Below are positions 1-12,300 of a stretch of DNA of 64,000 nucleotides, in pieces. The notes under the pieces were generated by a model that did not search any database, was not told the DNA's origin, and saw only the letters and a list, made by a program, of their open reading frames with translations. The position numbers and the translations under genes are program-made. The number at the start of each line of letters is the position of its first letter. The first letter of the stretch is position 1. Origin of the DNA: Verrucomicrobia bacterium Tous-C9LFEB (GTDB lineage: Bacteria > Verrucomicrobiota > Verrucomicrobiia > Methylacidiphilales > UBA1321); assembly GCA_002304345.1 (NCBI GenBank), contig NEUU01000008.1, positions 62,001 to 126,000 of the forward strand. The letters are read 5' to 3'.

Positions 1-93
1 TTCTTCTTCGTACTTTCCCTCTTCTGAATAAGCAGGCATCGCAATAAGGAAGAACAGGAAGGCGAGAACGGCGGCGGCGAGCCATGCGGACAT
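1..93 (-). CDS. N-terminus of an exported protein (partial, runs off left edge)
   Basis: Reading leftward from the ATG at 93, 31 codons stay open to the window edge. They encode a short N-region, a run of hydrophobic residues (LAAAVLAFLFFLIA) and a plausible signal-peptidase site around PAYSEEG, followed by a charged stretch (EEGKYEEE). This is the shape of a Sec signal peptide. Nothing of the mature protein is visible, so no function can be given. The gene lies 305 bp downstream of the giant LamG-module gene on the same strand and could be read from the same transcript or its own promoter. An in-frame TTG 30 nt further upstream is an alternative start. Confidence 0.5.
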   Translation of the reverse strand, partial: MSAWLAAAVLAFLFFLIAMPAYSEEGKYEEE

Positions 94-398
94 ACGGTGC
101 TTGATAGATGTGAGACGGGACAATCCCTTGCCCTGTGGCGCGATTCCTTGACGGAGTTGGGAAGGATGGGACGACAGGGCACACACCCGGGCGGGGGATT
201 TCGGCTGGTGGAATTCAACGTTGCCGAGAGCCCCGGTCTGATTCGCTTGCGACCCGCCGAAGCCAGCGGCTTCGGCACCACCGGAGGTTTGGCGGCGAGG
301 TGAACGAGTGGAGAACGTGTGATGGGAAGCACACATCCCGCCTTCGGCATGAGGAAGACGGGACTCCGAGGTGGCGGGGGTGTGGCGCGAGGGCGTGT
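94..398. other. Intergenic region, GC-rich, one hairpin
   Basis: This 305-bp stretch separates the giant gene from the partial exported-protein gene. The open frames here look like GC-driven shadows: they have no start context and no recognisable domain. The only clear structure is the hairpin at 256-276. Confidence 0.5.
256..276 (-). terminator. GC-rich hairpin downstream of the giant gene
   Basis: A perfect 9-bp inverted repeat (GCCGAAGCC / GGCTTCGGC) with a 3-nt loop lies about 125 nt past the stop codon of the giant gene. No T-tract follows on either strand, so it is not a canonical intrinsic terminator. It could be an mRNA-stabilising hairpin or a REP-like dispersed palindrome. Confidence 0.3.
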
Positions 399-3300
399 TC
401 ATGGGACGGGGACGGCGTTGGTGGGTTGTGTAAGCTGGATGGTGGGCGGGTTGGTGTCGCCGGGGTCACCGGTGGATTTGGTGGGGTCGTCGGGATAGGC
501 GTCGAGGTAGTCGGGGACGCCGTCGCGGTCGCGGTCGCTGGTGGTATTGACTCCGGTGACGGGGATGCCGGTCTTGGCGGCGAGTCCGTCTTTGATGCCG
601 TCGCCATTGGTGTCGGCGTTGTTGGGGTCGCTGCCGAGTTGGTATTCCTGGAGGTTGGTGAGGCCGTCGAGGTCATTATCGGCGGTGGCGCTGGTGACGC
701 CGTTTTGGGTGGCCCAGGTGTTGTCGATGCCGTCGTGGTTGGTGTCGTTGATATAGAATTGGGCGGTGGCGATGGGGCTGGGGTCCTGGCCGTTGGCGAT
801 GGCGGTGGCTTTGACGGTGGTGGTGCGGTTGATGTTGAGGGCGCCGGTGTAGGTGGGGGAGTTGATGGTGGGGTCGGTGCCGTCGAGGGTGTAGTGGATC
901 TCGGCGGTGGGCATGTCGGCGCAGGTGATGGTGACGGCTTGGGCGGTGGGGTAGTCGCCGCCGGCGGGGCTGATGGCGGGGGTGTGGGTGCGGGCGCCAA
1001 TGGTGTAGCGGTTGACGAGGTAGGTCTGGATGGCGAGGCGTTCGGCGTCGGTGAGTTTGCGGTTGTAGAGGAGGATTTCGGCGATGTCGCCCTGGTAGAG
1101 GGCGTCGAGGGGCCAGTTGCTTTTGCCGATGTAGTTGAGGGTGCGGGTGATGTTGGGGATGGCTCCGCCGCTGCCTTGTTTTCGACCCTGGGCCTGGAGG
1201 TAGCCGTCGTTGTAGAGGCGGATCTGGGTGCCGTCGTAGTCGGCCTGGAGGATCTGGAAGAGGCCGGGTTGGAGGGCGTTGATGCCGTCGGCGGCGTGGA
1301 GGGCGAGGACGCTGCCGCCGGTGTAGAGGTCGAGCCGAAGCGCGGCGGTGGTGGCGTCACGGGAGAGGACGAGGTTGTTGCTGGGGCTTCCGTTGCCGAA
1401 GTCGAAGAATTTGGCGTTGGAAGCGGAGGCCGTGGGTCGGGCGACGACGATGGCCGTCATGCCAGAGGTGAAGTCGGCAAACCCGGGGAGGCATTGGAAG
1501 AATTGGGTCGCGCCGTCAAAGTGGATGGCGGGGAGTCCGTTGATGGCTCCTGCGGCAAGGGTGGGCCGGACGCCGGACAGGTATTGGACGGCGTGGCGGC
1601 TGCCGGCGGATTGGTCTTTCCAGCGGGTGACGGTGGAGCTGCCGGGCGCGGTTTCCACCGCGGTGTCAGCCTTGAGCCAGAGTTGGAGTCCGCTCGAGGG
1701 TACGGGGAGCACGGGGTTGATGACGAAGTCGGCGGTGCTGATTTCGCTGAGGGCGCCGTTGTTGTAGAAGTTGCGGGCCTTGAGGGTAGTGCTGGCGGTG
1801 ATGGTGATGGGGCCGCTGTAGCTGGTGGAGGCGGCGGTGGGGGTGTCGCCGTTGAGGGTGTAGCGGGTGACGGAGTCGGGCGGCGTGTTGAGGACGGTGA
1901 CGGTCTGGGTGTCTTTGAAGGTGCCACCGTCGGGTGAGAGGAGCGGGGCGGCGAGGCCAATGTTGTATTTCTTGGCGAGGTAGGTCTCGACGGCCTGGCG
2001 CTCGGTGTCGCTGAGGGCGCGGTTGTACATGAGGACTTCGTTGATTTCGCCGCCGAAGTAGTTGGTGAGGTTGTAGGGGCTCAGGGCTCCGAGGGCCAAG
2101 TCGATCGTTCCGGTCCCGGCTCCGGTGTAGTCGAGGTTGCCGGTGGCGGCTTGGGTGGCGGAGAGTGTGCCGTTCAAGAACATCTTTTGGTTGGCTCCGT
2201 CGTAGCTGACGCCGTAGATGACGGGACCGGGATTGGGGAGGTAGACGGTGGGCACGAGGCTGCGGGCGACGGCACCCGTCGTGGCCACCCAGAAGCTGGT
2301 TTGGTTATTGTTCTCTTCGCCAAATCCGTAGGAATAGTATGGCGAGGACCAACCACTGGTTCGATAGGGACGTGAGAGGATTTTGTCGTACTTGTTGGTG
2401 TCGGAGTTTTTGTTGATGGCGGCAATGATGGTGATCTGCGAGGCGGGGCGTAGTGTGGCGCTGTCGGCAATACGCATCCAGTGGCCGGCACCGTTGAACT
2501 TCATGGTGGGTTTGCCGGTGGTGACATCGATGCTGGATATGGGGCGCGAGGCGGTAGCGCTCTGGAAGGCGTGGTTGGCGTTGCCGGATTGGTCCTTCCA
2601 TTGGCTGACGGATCCGGCGAGGTCTTTCTGGATGGCGGTATCGGCCATGAGCCAGAGGCTGAGGTCGGTGGTGGGGATGCTTAAGTCCGGATCGATAACG
2701 AAGCCAGTGGTGGCCACTTCAGTGAAGGCGCCGTTGCTATAAAAACTCTTGGCTTTGAGCGTGGCGCTGGAGTTAATGGTGATGGCCGAGGAGTAGCTGG
2801 TGGAGGCGTAGGTGGGATCGGTGCCGTCGAGGGTGTAATAGGTGACGGCCCCCACGGGTACGCTGAGGGTGACGGTCTGTGCCACTTTGAATGTACCACC
2901 GTCTGGGGTAATGCCGGGGGGTGGCAGCGGGACGGCATATTTGGCAGCGAGGTAGAGTTCCACACTCTTGCGCTCAGTCGCGGTGAGGAGGCGGTTATAG
3001 AGAATGACTTCGCTGATGTCGCCCTGATAGAGCGGTTCGGGCCAGTTGCTCTTGCCGATGTAGTTAAAGTAGCGGGTGACGTTGGGAATATTCCAGGTGG
3101 TGCCCGAAGCCGCGACGGCTCCGTTCTTGTAGATCACGGCGGAACCAGTACTGGTGCCGTCGTGTGTCGCCGCCAACATTTGGAGGGAATTTTGCGTCAA
3201 CGTATCGGGAGCCGCGATCGATCGCGTGGAACCACCCTGCAAGACATTGAAATTCAGCTGCTGGGAAGTGCCTTCCCGGCGCAGAATGAGGTTATTGCTG

Positions 3301-6300
3301 TCCCGTCCTCCAATGCCGCCAAAATCCAGGAATCGCGCATAGGAAGCTGTCGACGTGGGCCGCGCGATCACGAATGAGGTCAGACCTTGCGTGAAGTCAG
3401 CGAACCCGGCGGGACATCTCAAAAATTGAGTCGATCCATCAAAGCGAATCGTCGCGTGCCCATCGGTCTCCTGCGGAATCCATGTGGGCAGATTGGCGGG
3501 GTCTTGCTGGAAGGCGTGCATGCTATTTCCGGAGAGATCCCGCCAGCGCGTCACCCGGCTATTTTCATGCTCCACCCCGATATCGGCGCGAAGCCAGAGC
3601 TGTAATCCATTTCCCGTGATGGGCAGACTCGGATCAATGAAGTAATCCAGTGATGCAATATCGGAGACGGCGCCCGTGTCGTAATAGTATCGGGCTTTGA
3701 TCGACGTTCCTTCGGTAATCGTGATCGGTCCGGAGTAAGAGGTGGAGTTCGTCGTGGGATCAGAACCATCCAGCGTATAGTAGAGTGTCGCTCCAGCTGG
3801 CGGGTTAAAGGTCACCGTTTGCGTGCCGCTATACATGCCGCCGCCCGTGGAACCTTGGGGCGCTTCTATAGGAACCGCATATTTCCCAGCAAGATACGAT
3901 TCCACCCGTTGACGCTCGGTATCGCTGAGCCGGCGATTGTAGACGAGGATCTCAGCAATAGCTCCCTGATAGAGAGAATCATTCCAGTTGCTTTTACCAA
4001 TATAATTCAATGTGCGCGTGAGACTCGAAATTGTTTGCGTCCCCCCCTGCTCCCAAAGATTGCTGTTCTTATAGAGCTTGCGAACGCCCCCCGTAATTCC
4101 ATCATCCGTGACTGAAATCACTTGATACGCATTCTGAGAAAGCGCGTAGATACCCGTGGTGTCCGTGCCCGCATTCCCAATCCTTGTGGAATACAACAGG
4201 CTCTGGGATGTCCCGGAGCGACCGAGGAAAATATTGTGATTATCCTGTCCATTTCCTAGATCGATCAATCGCGCCGAGCTTCCAGTAGAAGTCGGACTGG
4301 CTACGACAAAGATGCTGAGACCTTGCGTAAAATCCGCAAATCCCGGCAGCATCTGCAAGTAGGAAGTTGTGCCGTCAAACTGCACGGACGGTTTTCCATT
4401 CACCGCAGACGCCTGCAAAAGAGGTTGGCCGATGGTCGTCGTCAGTTGCGAAGCATGCAGACCATGGCCCGATTGATCTTTCCAGCGGGACACGGAATTG
4501 CCCGAGGACAGTTCAATGCCTCGATCCGCTTCGAGCCAGAGTTGCAGATTCGACGTCGTAAAGATAATGCCGGGATCAATCACGTAATCCACGGTCGCGG
4601 TAGCCGATGCGGCACCATTTGTGTAGATATATTTCACCTTCAATGTCGTGTTCGCGCTGATGGAAATCGGCCCCGAATAGGAACTGGAAGCAGTCGTAGG
4701 TTCTGTCGTATCGGTCGTGTAGTAGGCTATGGCGTTGGTGGGCGGAGTCAGCGTCACATTCTGCGCTGTCTTAAAAGTGCCGCCATCGGGATTGGCGACC
4801 GGCGCTGCCATGGGGATGTTATATTTGAGACTTAAGTAGGCCTCGATATTCTGCCGCTCCGCTTGGGTTAATTTGCGATTGTAGGTAATGATTTCAGCTA
4901 CATCCGCCGAACTGAATGCAGCTTGCCCCATGAAACTTCCCAGCAACAACCTCTCCGATGGCAAGGCCGCGGTCCCGGCCGCCCGATCACCAACCAGGCC
5001 GCCATTGCGGTAGGTGGTGATTCGGTCCCCAGACTTGTACGTCACACCTCCGATATTCGATTGAGATAAAACCAATCCGGATGAAACTCCGCTTGTGGTT
5101 CCACCATCAGAGCTGACGATCACGTGATTGAAGTGAGTGGGATCTGTCCAAGGATAGCCCAAATAACCACCCGAAGTCTGCGCCTGCAGCAGCGACGAAT
5201 ACCTCTCCCCCTTGGTGACAACAAACAGGCTGAGTTCTGTCCCGCCGGGCCAGTAGCCGTCCATAAGCAGGTGATCGTCCGTCCCGTCAAACCGAAGGAC
5301 CGGGAGATTATTAATCGACTGATTCACCCAGAGAGGATTCTTGCCCGTCAAACCACTGCTCAAGGCATGGCGACCATTTCCTGACATGTCCACCCAACGA
5401 GTCACCGAATTGTCCCCTTGTTTTTCCACCCAACCGTCAGCCTTGAGCCAAAAGCTTAAGCTGCTCGTTGTGATGGGAATGCTCGTGGTGATCGTGAAAT
5501 TGGCCGTATAGGTATCGCTGGGTAAAAAGTTTCTTTTATATACTTTGGCCTTTACCGTCTGAGAAGCCGCAACGGTAAAGGAGCTTGTATAGGTCGCTGA
5601 AGATTCTGACGGCTCGGAGCCATCCGTCGTATACCGAATCACCACCTCGGAAAGTGGCGAACTCAACGTCACATCTTTGGTGGAAGTATAAACTCCACCA
5701 TCAGGCGTTACTTTCGGCGCATACAATTTCGGAACGCAGAGATTGTATCGGCGCGCGAGATAAGATTCCACTTCCATCCGCTCGCTGTCATTGAGAGCGC
5801 GGTTATAGGCCATGACCTCCGCGATCTTTTGCTGGACCGTTCCACCAACACTCAAGTCTGCGTACATTCCCCACGTTCCCAATGCCCGGCACAGATAGCG
5901 GAGGTTCTCTCCGTTCTTGTAATTGTAGAGATAATTGCCTTGAAGAACGGACTCCTGCAAAACGAATCCTTGTCCGACCGCGGGTTGTCCAAGGTCCACT
6001 GCTGACTCAACCGCATCAAAGGACAGGCTACCACTCGCGGTGACACCTAGGAGGTATCCTCCCCCAACTCCATGAATTCCATTCCCATACCAAAATCCAC
6101 CACCCCAACCCGAGCTCTCATACTGGATCACCATGAACACACTGCGATTGTCTCCACCCGCAGGCATTCCTGCAATGCCACCTCGACCCAGACTTTGATT
6201 AGCCTGACTAAAGCTAATGACAGGCTGCCCATTTACATAATTGGGCACCAATGATGGTTGCGCATTGGTATTGCCCTGACCTACGTTTAGTTGCGAGGCA

Positions 6301-9300
6301 GACAAGTCATTCCACCCGCTCACTTTACCATTCGCATCGCTGGTCACACCGGTATCGGCGCGAAGCCAGAGACAAAGCCCGGCAACCTCCGGGGGCGGCA
6401 GGAGCGTGGCGGTGAAGCTCACTTCAGCGTTAAGCGGTGCAAGCCCAGCCACAGCGGAAATGATTCCCGACTGCGTTTCGCTACCTGGAAATTGATAGTA
6501 GACATTCGCGTATCCCGATCCGTCGGCATGAACCTCCAAGCTCGGATAGCCCTGGGCCCCGAGCACTCCACTTGCCGACACTTTGCCTGCGCCTCGTGTG
6601 GTGGTAAAGGTCACCGTCGCGTTATCGAGCGGTTCTCCCGTCAAGCTGTCGGTCACTCTCACGGCCAAGGGATTGTCCGTTGGCGTACTCGCCGCGCCGA
6701 CCTGGTTATTGCCGCCAATCAGCGTAAGCACTGGAATGATCCGGCGCGAACCCTGGCTATAGTAGTCGTGAGGGTTACTTCCTTCGAGATACTCTTGCAA
6801 GTTGCTCATGCCATCACCGTCGGCATCTTCCTGCAAGTTCACTGTCGTGGTACCGAAATGGGTCATCTCCCATGAGTCGAGAACTCCATCTCCGTTTTCG
6901 TCCAATTCGGTTGTGACAAAGAATCGGGGATTCATGAAGGCAACCGTCTTACCCGTGGTTGATCCAATGCCCAACTGCCCCACATCATTCTTTCCCCAAC
7001 ACCAGACTGAGCCATCGAAGCAAATGGCCATGGAAAATTGATCCCCTGCCGCAATGGCGGCAATGACAGGCAAACCAGTCACCTGAATCGGGGTGGTTCG
7101 GTTCGTGGTGGTGCCATCGCCGACCTCGCCCTGACTATTGCTCCCCCAAGCCCAGACGGTTCCGTCATTCTTGAGCGCCAAGGAATGTTGTCCGTGGGCC
7201 GCAATAGCTTTCACGTTACTAAAGCTGGAAATCATCGCGGGCGTCGAATGATCCGAGGTGGTTCCATCTCCAAGCTGCCCCGAGGCATTCGATCCCCAAG
7301 TCCAGACATGGCCGCTGCTATCCAGAGCCAGATAGTGCCCCTCTCCCACGGCAACCGAAACCGCACCCGTCAGGCCATTCGCTTGAACAGGAGCGGCACT
7401 GCTGGCAGCCTCCCACGTCCAGACCGTGCCATCATTCTTGACGACAGCGGTGTGATAAGTTCCTGCCGCAATAGCGATAGCGGTGCCCACACTACTCACC
7501 TGCACGGGCGAACTGGTTTTATCCGCACCCCAAGCCCACACCGTGCCATCGGATTTTAACGCTACGGAGTGATTGCCGCCCGCGGCAATGGCCATGACAT
7601 CGGTAAGTCCATTAACTACTACAGGAGTCTGCCGGGTTGTGATGGAGCCATCCCCCAGTTGTCCCTGCTGGTTGAGCCCCCAAGTCCAGACCGTTCTATC
7701 GTCTTTCAAGGCAATCGTGTGCCCCGCTCCGGCGCTCACCAAAGATACCCCACTTAAACTCGAAACCCGCACGGGCGAGGAATGACTGGTAGTTCCTCCC
7801 ACGCCAAGCTGGCCGCTGGAGTTCTCGCCCCAAGCCCATAATGTTCCGTCTTTTTTAACAGATAACGCATGCGTGGTCCCGGCCGCCAGGATCCCCGGAC
7901 GCCAGTAATTCACCGTCTCTTCCGAGAATGATACAGACAGGGAAGCCCCCGCGACGGCTTGAACGAAGCCAACTTGAGGGCTGGCTGGGTTAAGGTAATA
8001 GACCCGAGCTTGCCCCGTCGCATCGGCCAGAACCGTCAATGACGTGTTCGTTTGTGGCGCGCCTACATTCGTCGTAGCCAGCAATCCGGAACCGGTCGTG
8101 ACAGCGAAGGTCACGGGAGCATTCTCCCACGAAGTGATTCCGCCGCCGCTTAACTGCACGAGCAGTGGATTGAGAGAAAATGTGGAGGTGCTCCCTATTT
8201 GATTATTTCCAGCAACGATGGTCAGTGTCGGCGTCACCGTAGCGGTCCCCCGATTAAAATAGTCCACTGGATTTCCGCCGAGTTGATATTCCTGCAGATT
8301 GGTTAGGCCATCGAGATCCGCATCCGCGCCTGGGAGGGCTCCAATCTGGCCAAAGTACTGCAGCTCCCAAGTGTCCAGTAATCCATCCTCATCATAGTCG
8401 AAGTATTTGCGATGGAGATAACGCTCCACCTCCGCACGCTCGGTATCCGTGAGTCTTCGGTTATAGAAGAGAACCTCGGCGATATCTCCCTGATAAAGCG
8501 GATCCCCCCAATTACTCTTTCCAATATAGTTGTAGATCTTGGCAATATTCAACAAAGGCTGGGATGCCGCTTGCCCCACAATCTGACCGTCTGCGTACAT
8601 TTTGATGAGGCCGCTGCTGGTGGCATCGTCTGTCACAGAAAGCACCCGCACGGCATTTTGAACAATCACACCAGGTCCGCTGTAATTCCGAACGCTCCCA
8701 CCGTTCATGTTTTGATAGAGACAATCCTGCGAAGTCCCCATTCGGCTCATGAAAATATTGTTACTGCCCGCGCCATTACCAAAATCAAAGAAGCGTGCGT
8801 AATTTTTAACTGCCGTAGATCTCATGACCACAAAGGCACTGATTCCATTGGTTAAATCCGCAAACCCTGTCGGACACTGTAAAAAATTGGTGGCGCCATC
8901 GAGCGTCAGCGTCGGTTTTCCATACGTGCCCAACGTTCCCAATGTCGGTTGGGCCGTCGTCAGCGTTTGCGCCGCGTGCATGCCACTTCCCGATTGATCT
9001 TTCCAGACACTGACTTTATTCGCCCCATCCTTCACCACGCCTATGTCTGCCCGCAGCCAAAGGCTCAAACTCGACGTCGCAATCGGTAAATCCGGATCAA
9101 TTATAAAATTAATCGAGGCCATCCCAGAACAGGGAGATGCGCCGTAATAATACCGGACCTTCACCGTGGCAGAATTGCTCACGACAAATGGGGCCGAATA
9201 ACTCTGGGAAGAAAGCGATGGATCGGTTCCATCTACCGTGTAATACGCAATGGCTCCACTGAGCGAACTAACCGAAACGGTCAGTGGTGTCTTAAATATT

Positions 9301-12300
9301 CCTCCGTCTGGCGTCACACTCGGCAGGTAGACTGGCGTTCCATACTTCTCACCGAGATAAGTATCGACCTGTATCCGCTCCAGATCATCAAGCTTTCGAT
9401 TGTAGAATAGAACCTCGGCAATATCTCCCTGGAAAAGAGCATTATTCCAATTACTTTTCCCTATGTAATTAGTGGTTTTCGTGATGTTCAGGAGGGGTTG
9501 AGAGACCGTTTGATTGATAAACCGGCTATCTTTATACATTTTAATATAGCCACTGCTCGTCGCTTCAGCCGTGATGGAAAGTACCTGTACGGTATTCTGG
9601 GATAGAATTCCTATACCATATAGATTTCTGGAGGTCCCTCCATTCATGAGGGTAACTGCAAAATCCTGTGAAGATCCTGATCTCGCCAGGAATATATTGT
9701 TATTCCCGGCGCCAATTCCGAAGTCAAAAAAACGCGCCCAGTCACCGGTCGATGTCGGCCGGGCCACCACAAAAGCCGTCACCCCTTGAGTCAGGTCCGC
9801 AAATCCGGCAGGGCATTGCAAATAGCTGGATGTCCCATTCAGCGTTACCGTGGGCCTTGAATTGGCACCCGATAAATTCAATACGGGCTGCGCTGTAGAG
9901 AGCGTTTGACCGGCATGCATGCCACTCCCCGATTGATCCTTCCACAAGCTGACATTATTCGAACCATTACTCACCACACCCCGATCCGCCCTCAACCACA
10001 GATTCAAACCGGCTGTGGTGATAGGCAAATTGGAATCAATGATGAAGTCGGAGGTCGCCGTGCCAGAAAAAAGACCATTTCCGTAATAATATTTAACCTT
10101 GAGCGTGGCATTGGCGCTGACAGCGAATGGAGCGGCATACAAAGAGGAATCAAGAGTAGGTTCGCTTCCATCAAGGGTAAAATAGGCAACCGCTCCCGTG
10201 GGTGGGTAAAGCGTCACACTTGGTGCTGTTCTATATATACCTCCGTCGGGAACGATCACGGGCAAAGGCGTGCTGATCGCATACTTATTCCCGAGATAGG
10301 TTTCGATCTGTTTGCGCTCGATTTCATTTAATTGATGATCATAAATCAAAACCTCGCTGATATCCCCTTGCCAAAAGCCGTTCAGAATTGGTGATGCACC
10401 TAGCATCAAACCCGGCGTCACCATTCCCACGCCAGCGATGCTCGCGGTAGCTGTCTGCAAGCCGTTTCGGTAATAGATGATGTTATTTAGAGCCGCGTTA
10501 ATGGACGCCTGCTCGATGACGAACGTATTGGAAGTCGGACTAGCTCCTCCCAAAATAGAGGTATTAAAGGTGTCGAAGACCTGTCTGGACGACAGGTAGC
10601 CTAAACTTCTTCCTCGACTACTAATACTGCCCCCGGAAAATACTGCATATTGTTGAGCTCCGGGATTTGTAGTTGAGCTCACGACGATCAGGGTCATGTC
10701 GGCATTCGCGCCAGCACCCAAGGTATTTCCACTATAGAGGCATTGCCCACCACTGAAACGTAATCCGGGCTTTCCGTTGACAGCGCTGGCGATATAGGCG
10801 GGCTGCCTGTTGGCTGTACTTTGCGTTGCCGTATAATTGCCCGATTGATCCGTCCAACTGCTGACATATCCCCCGCTTTGCGTCACTCCCGCATCGGCCT
10901 TAAACCAAGCCTTGAGACCATTCGTCATGACGCCCGTATTGTTCTGCTGCATGGCGACATAGGCATCCGCCTCGACTTTATTCCATTGGTTGCGCGTAAT
11001 CGTGGACTGTACAGCACTACTATAGGCAAGTGGCCATGTGGCATTCGGATGATAAACCCCATACTTATTGGATAAGTAAACCTCGGCTTGGAGCCGTTCG
11101 GAAGAGGAAAGCTGGCGGTTATAGACAAGAATCTCAGATATTGTGCCATTCCAATAGGCTCCTACCCATCCTGCTCGTCCAAATATAAAGCCACTAGCAA
11201 CATCGCTTGTGCTCAAGCCCCCCGCTCCATTAGCGACACCTTGCATATAGAAAGAGACGACACCACTGCTTTTACTGTAAAGGACTGAAGCAATGACCGG
11301 CCTTCCCGCAATCGGTGCCGATCCAGTGGTAACGGCCGCTTGATAGACATCAAACTGCGCCATTGAATTCTGATAGCCATACCCTCTCATGCGACCCGTG
11401 GCCGAGGGACTGACGCCTATTGCGCAGATTTCGCTGTAAACACTCGGAGTTGCATTTGATGCGAGAGTAATAATGGTAATATCTTGATTAACCGGAAGCG
11501 TGGTGGTTCCGTTCAACCACTGATTCCCGCTAAAGCTCAGCGCTGCTTTCCCAGTCTGCGCATCGTTTACAAGCTTGGGGCTATTGGTTACCGTGGCTTG
11601 CGCGGATAGATACGACGCAAAACTCTGGTCTTGCCATTGGCTCACATTGTTATTGGCATCGATCGTAATACCCGCATCCGCCCGCATCCAGAGGGATAAA
11701 CCCGCCGCTGGTATTTCCAGAGTGGGATTATTCTGCAGATAATTCGCATAGGCATCTGCTTTTTCTTTATTCCATTGATTGCGCGTGATTTCTGACTGTA
11801 CTGCACTGCTGTATTGCGTAATCCACGAGGCGTTCGGATGATAAATTTCGTACCGATCAGCCAAATAAACGCTAACACTCGACAATTCAGAGCTATTCAA
11901 AACGCGATTGAAGACAACTATTTCCGAAATTGTCCCATAAAGAGGCCTGTAGTATGATGCAGCATTCAGACATCCGGCCGTAATACCCTCCGAAAGTGTT
12001 GTAAGAGCTTGCCCGCTACCCGCATTTCCCGTGCCCACATCTACACCAGATACATAGCCTTGGATTAGCGAGGAAGATCTTGTTAAAACATAGGCAGTGA
12101 GCGTTTGATAAAGTGGGTTTGGCCCTTTTCCAAAACTCACGCCCCCACCCCAGTTCGCAAAATTCAACGTACTTGGCGAATATCCGAATCCCCTCATCCT
12201 CCCAGCCTGATTAGTTCCCAGTACCAGCGTATACTGATCGTTGGTATAAGTTGTGTTATTAACACTACTAACCACGAGAACCGTTATATCCTGATTGCAG

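Noticed and set aside
296-308. 13-nt sequence CGAGGTGAACGAG also present inverted at 40896-40908
   Set aside because: Similarity does not extend beyond about 14 nt, and a 13-mer match in 64 kb is not strong evidence of a dispersed element.
135-1937. 600-codon open frame on the plus strand, very Gly/Val rich
   Set aside because: It is antisense to the GC-rich 3-prime end of the giant gene. Its GVGGVG-type composition is the mirror of C-rich codons, with no domain or start signal.
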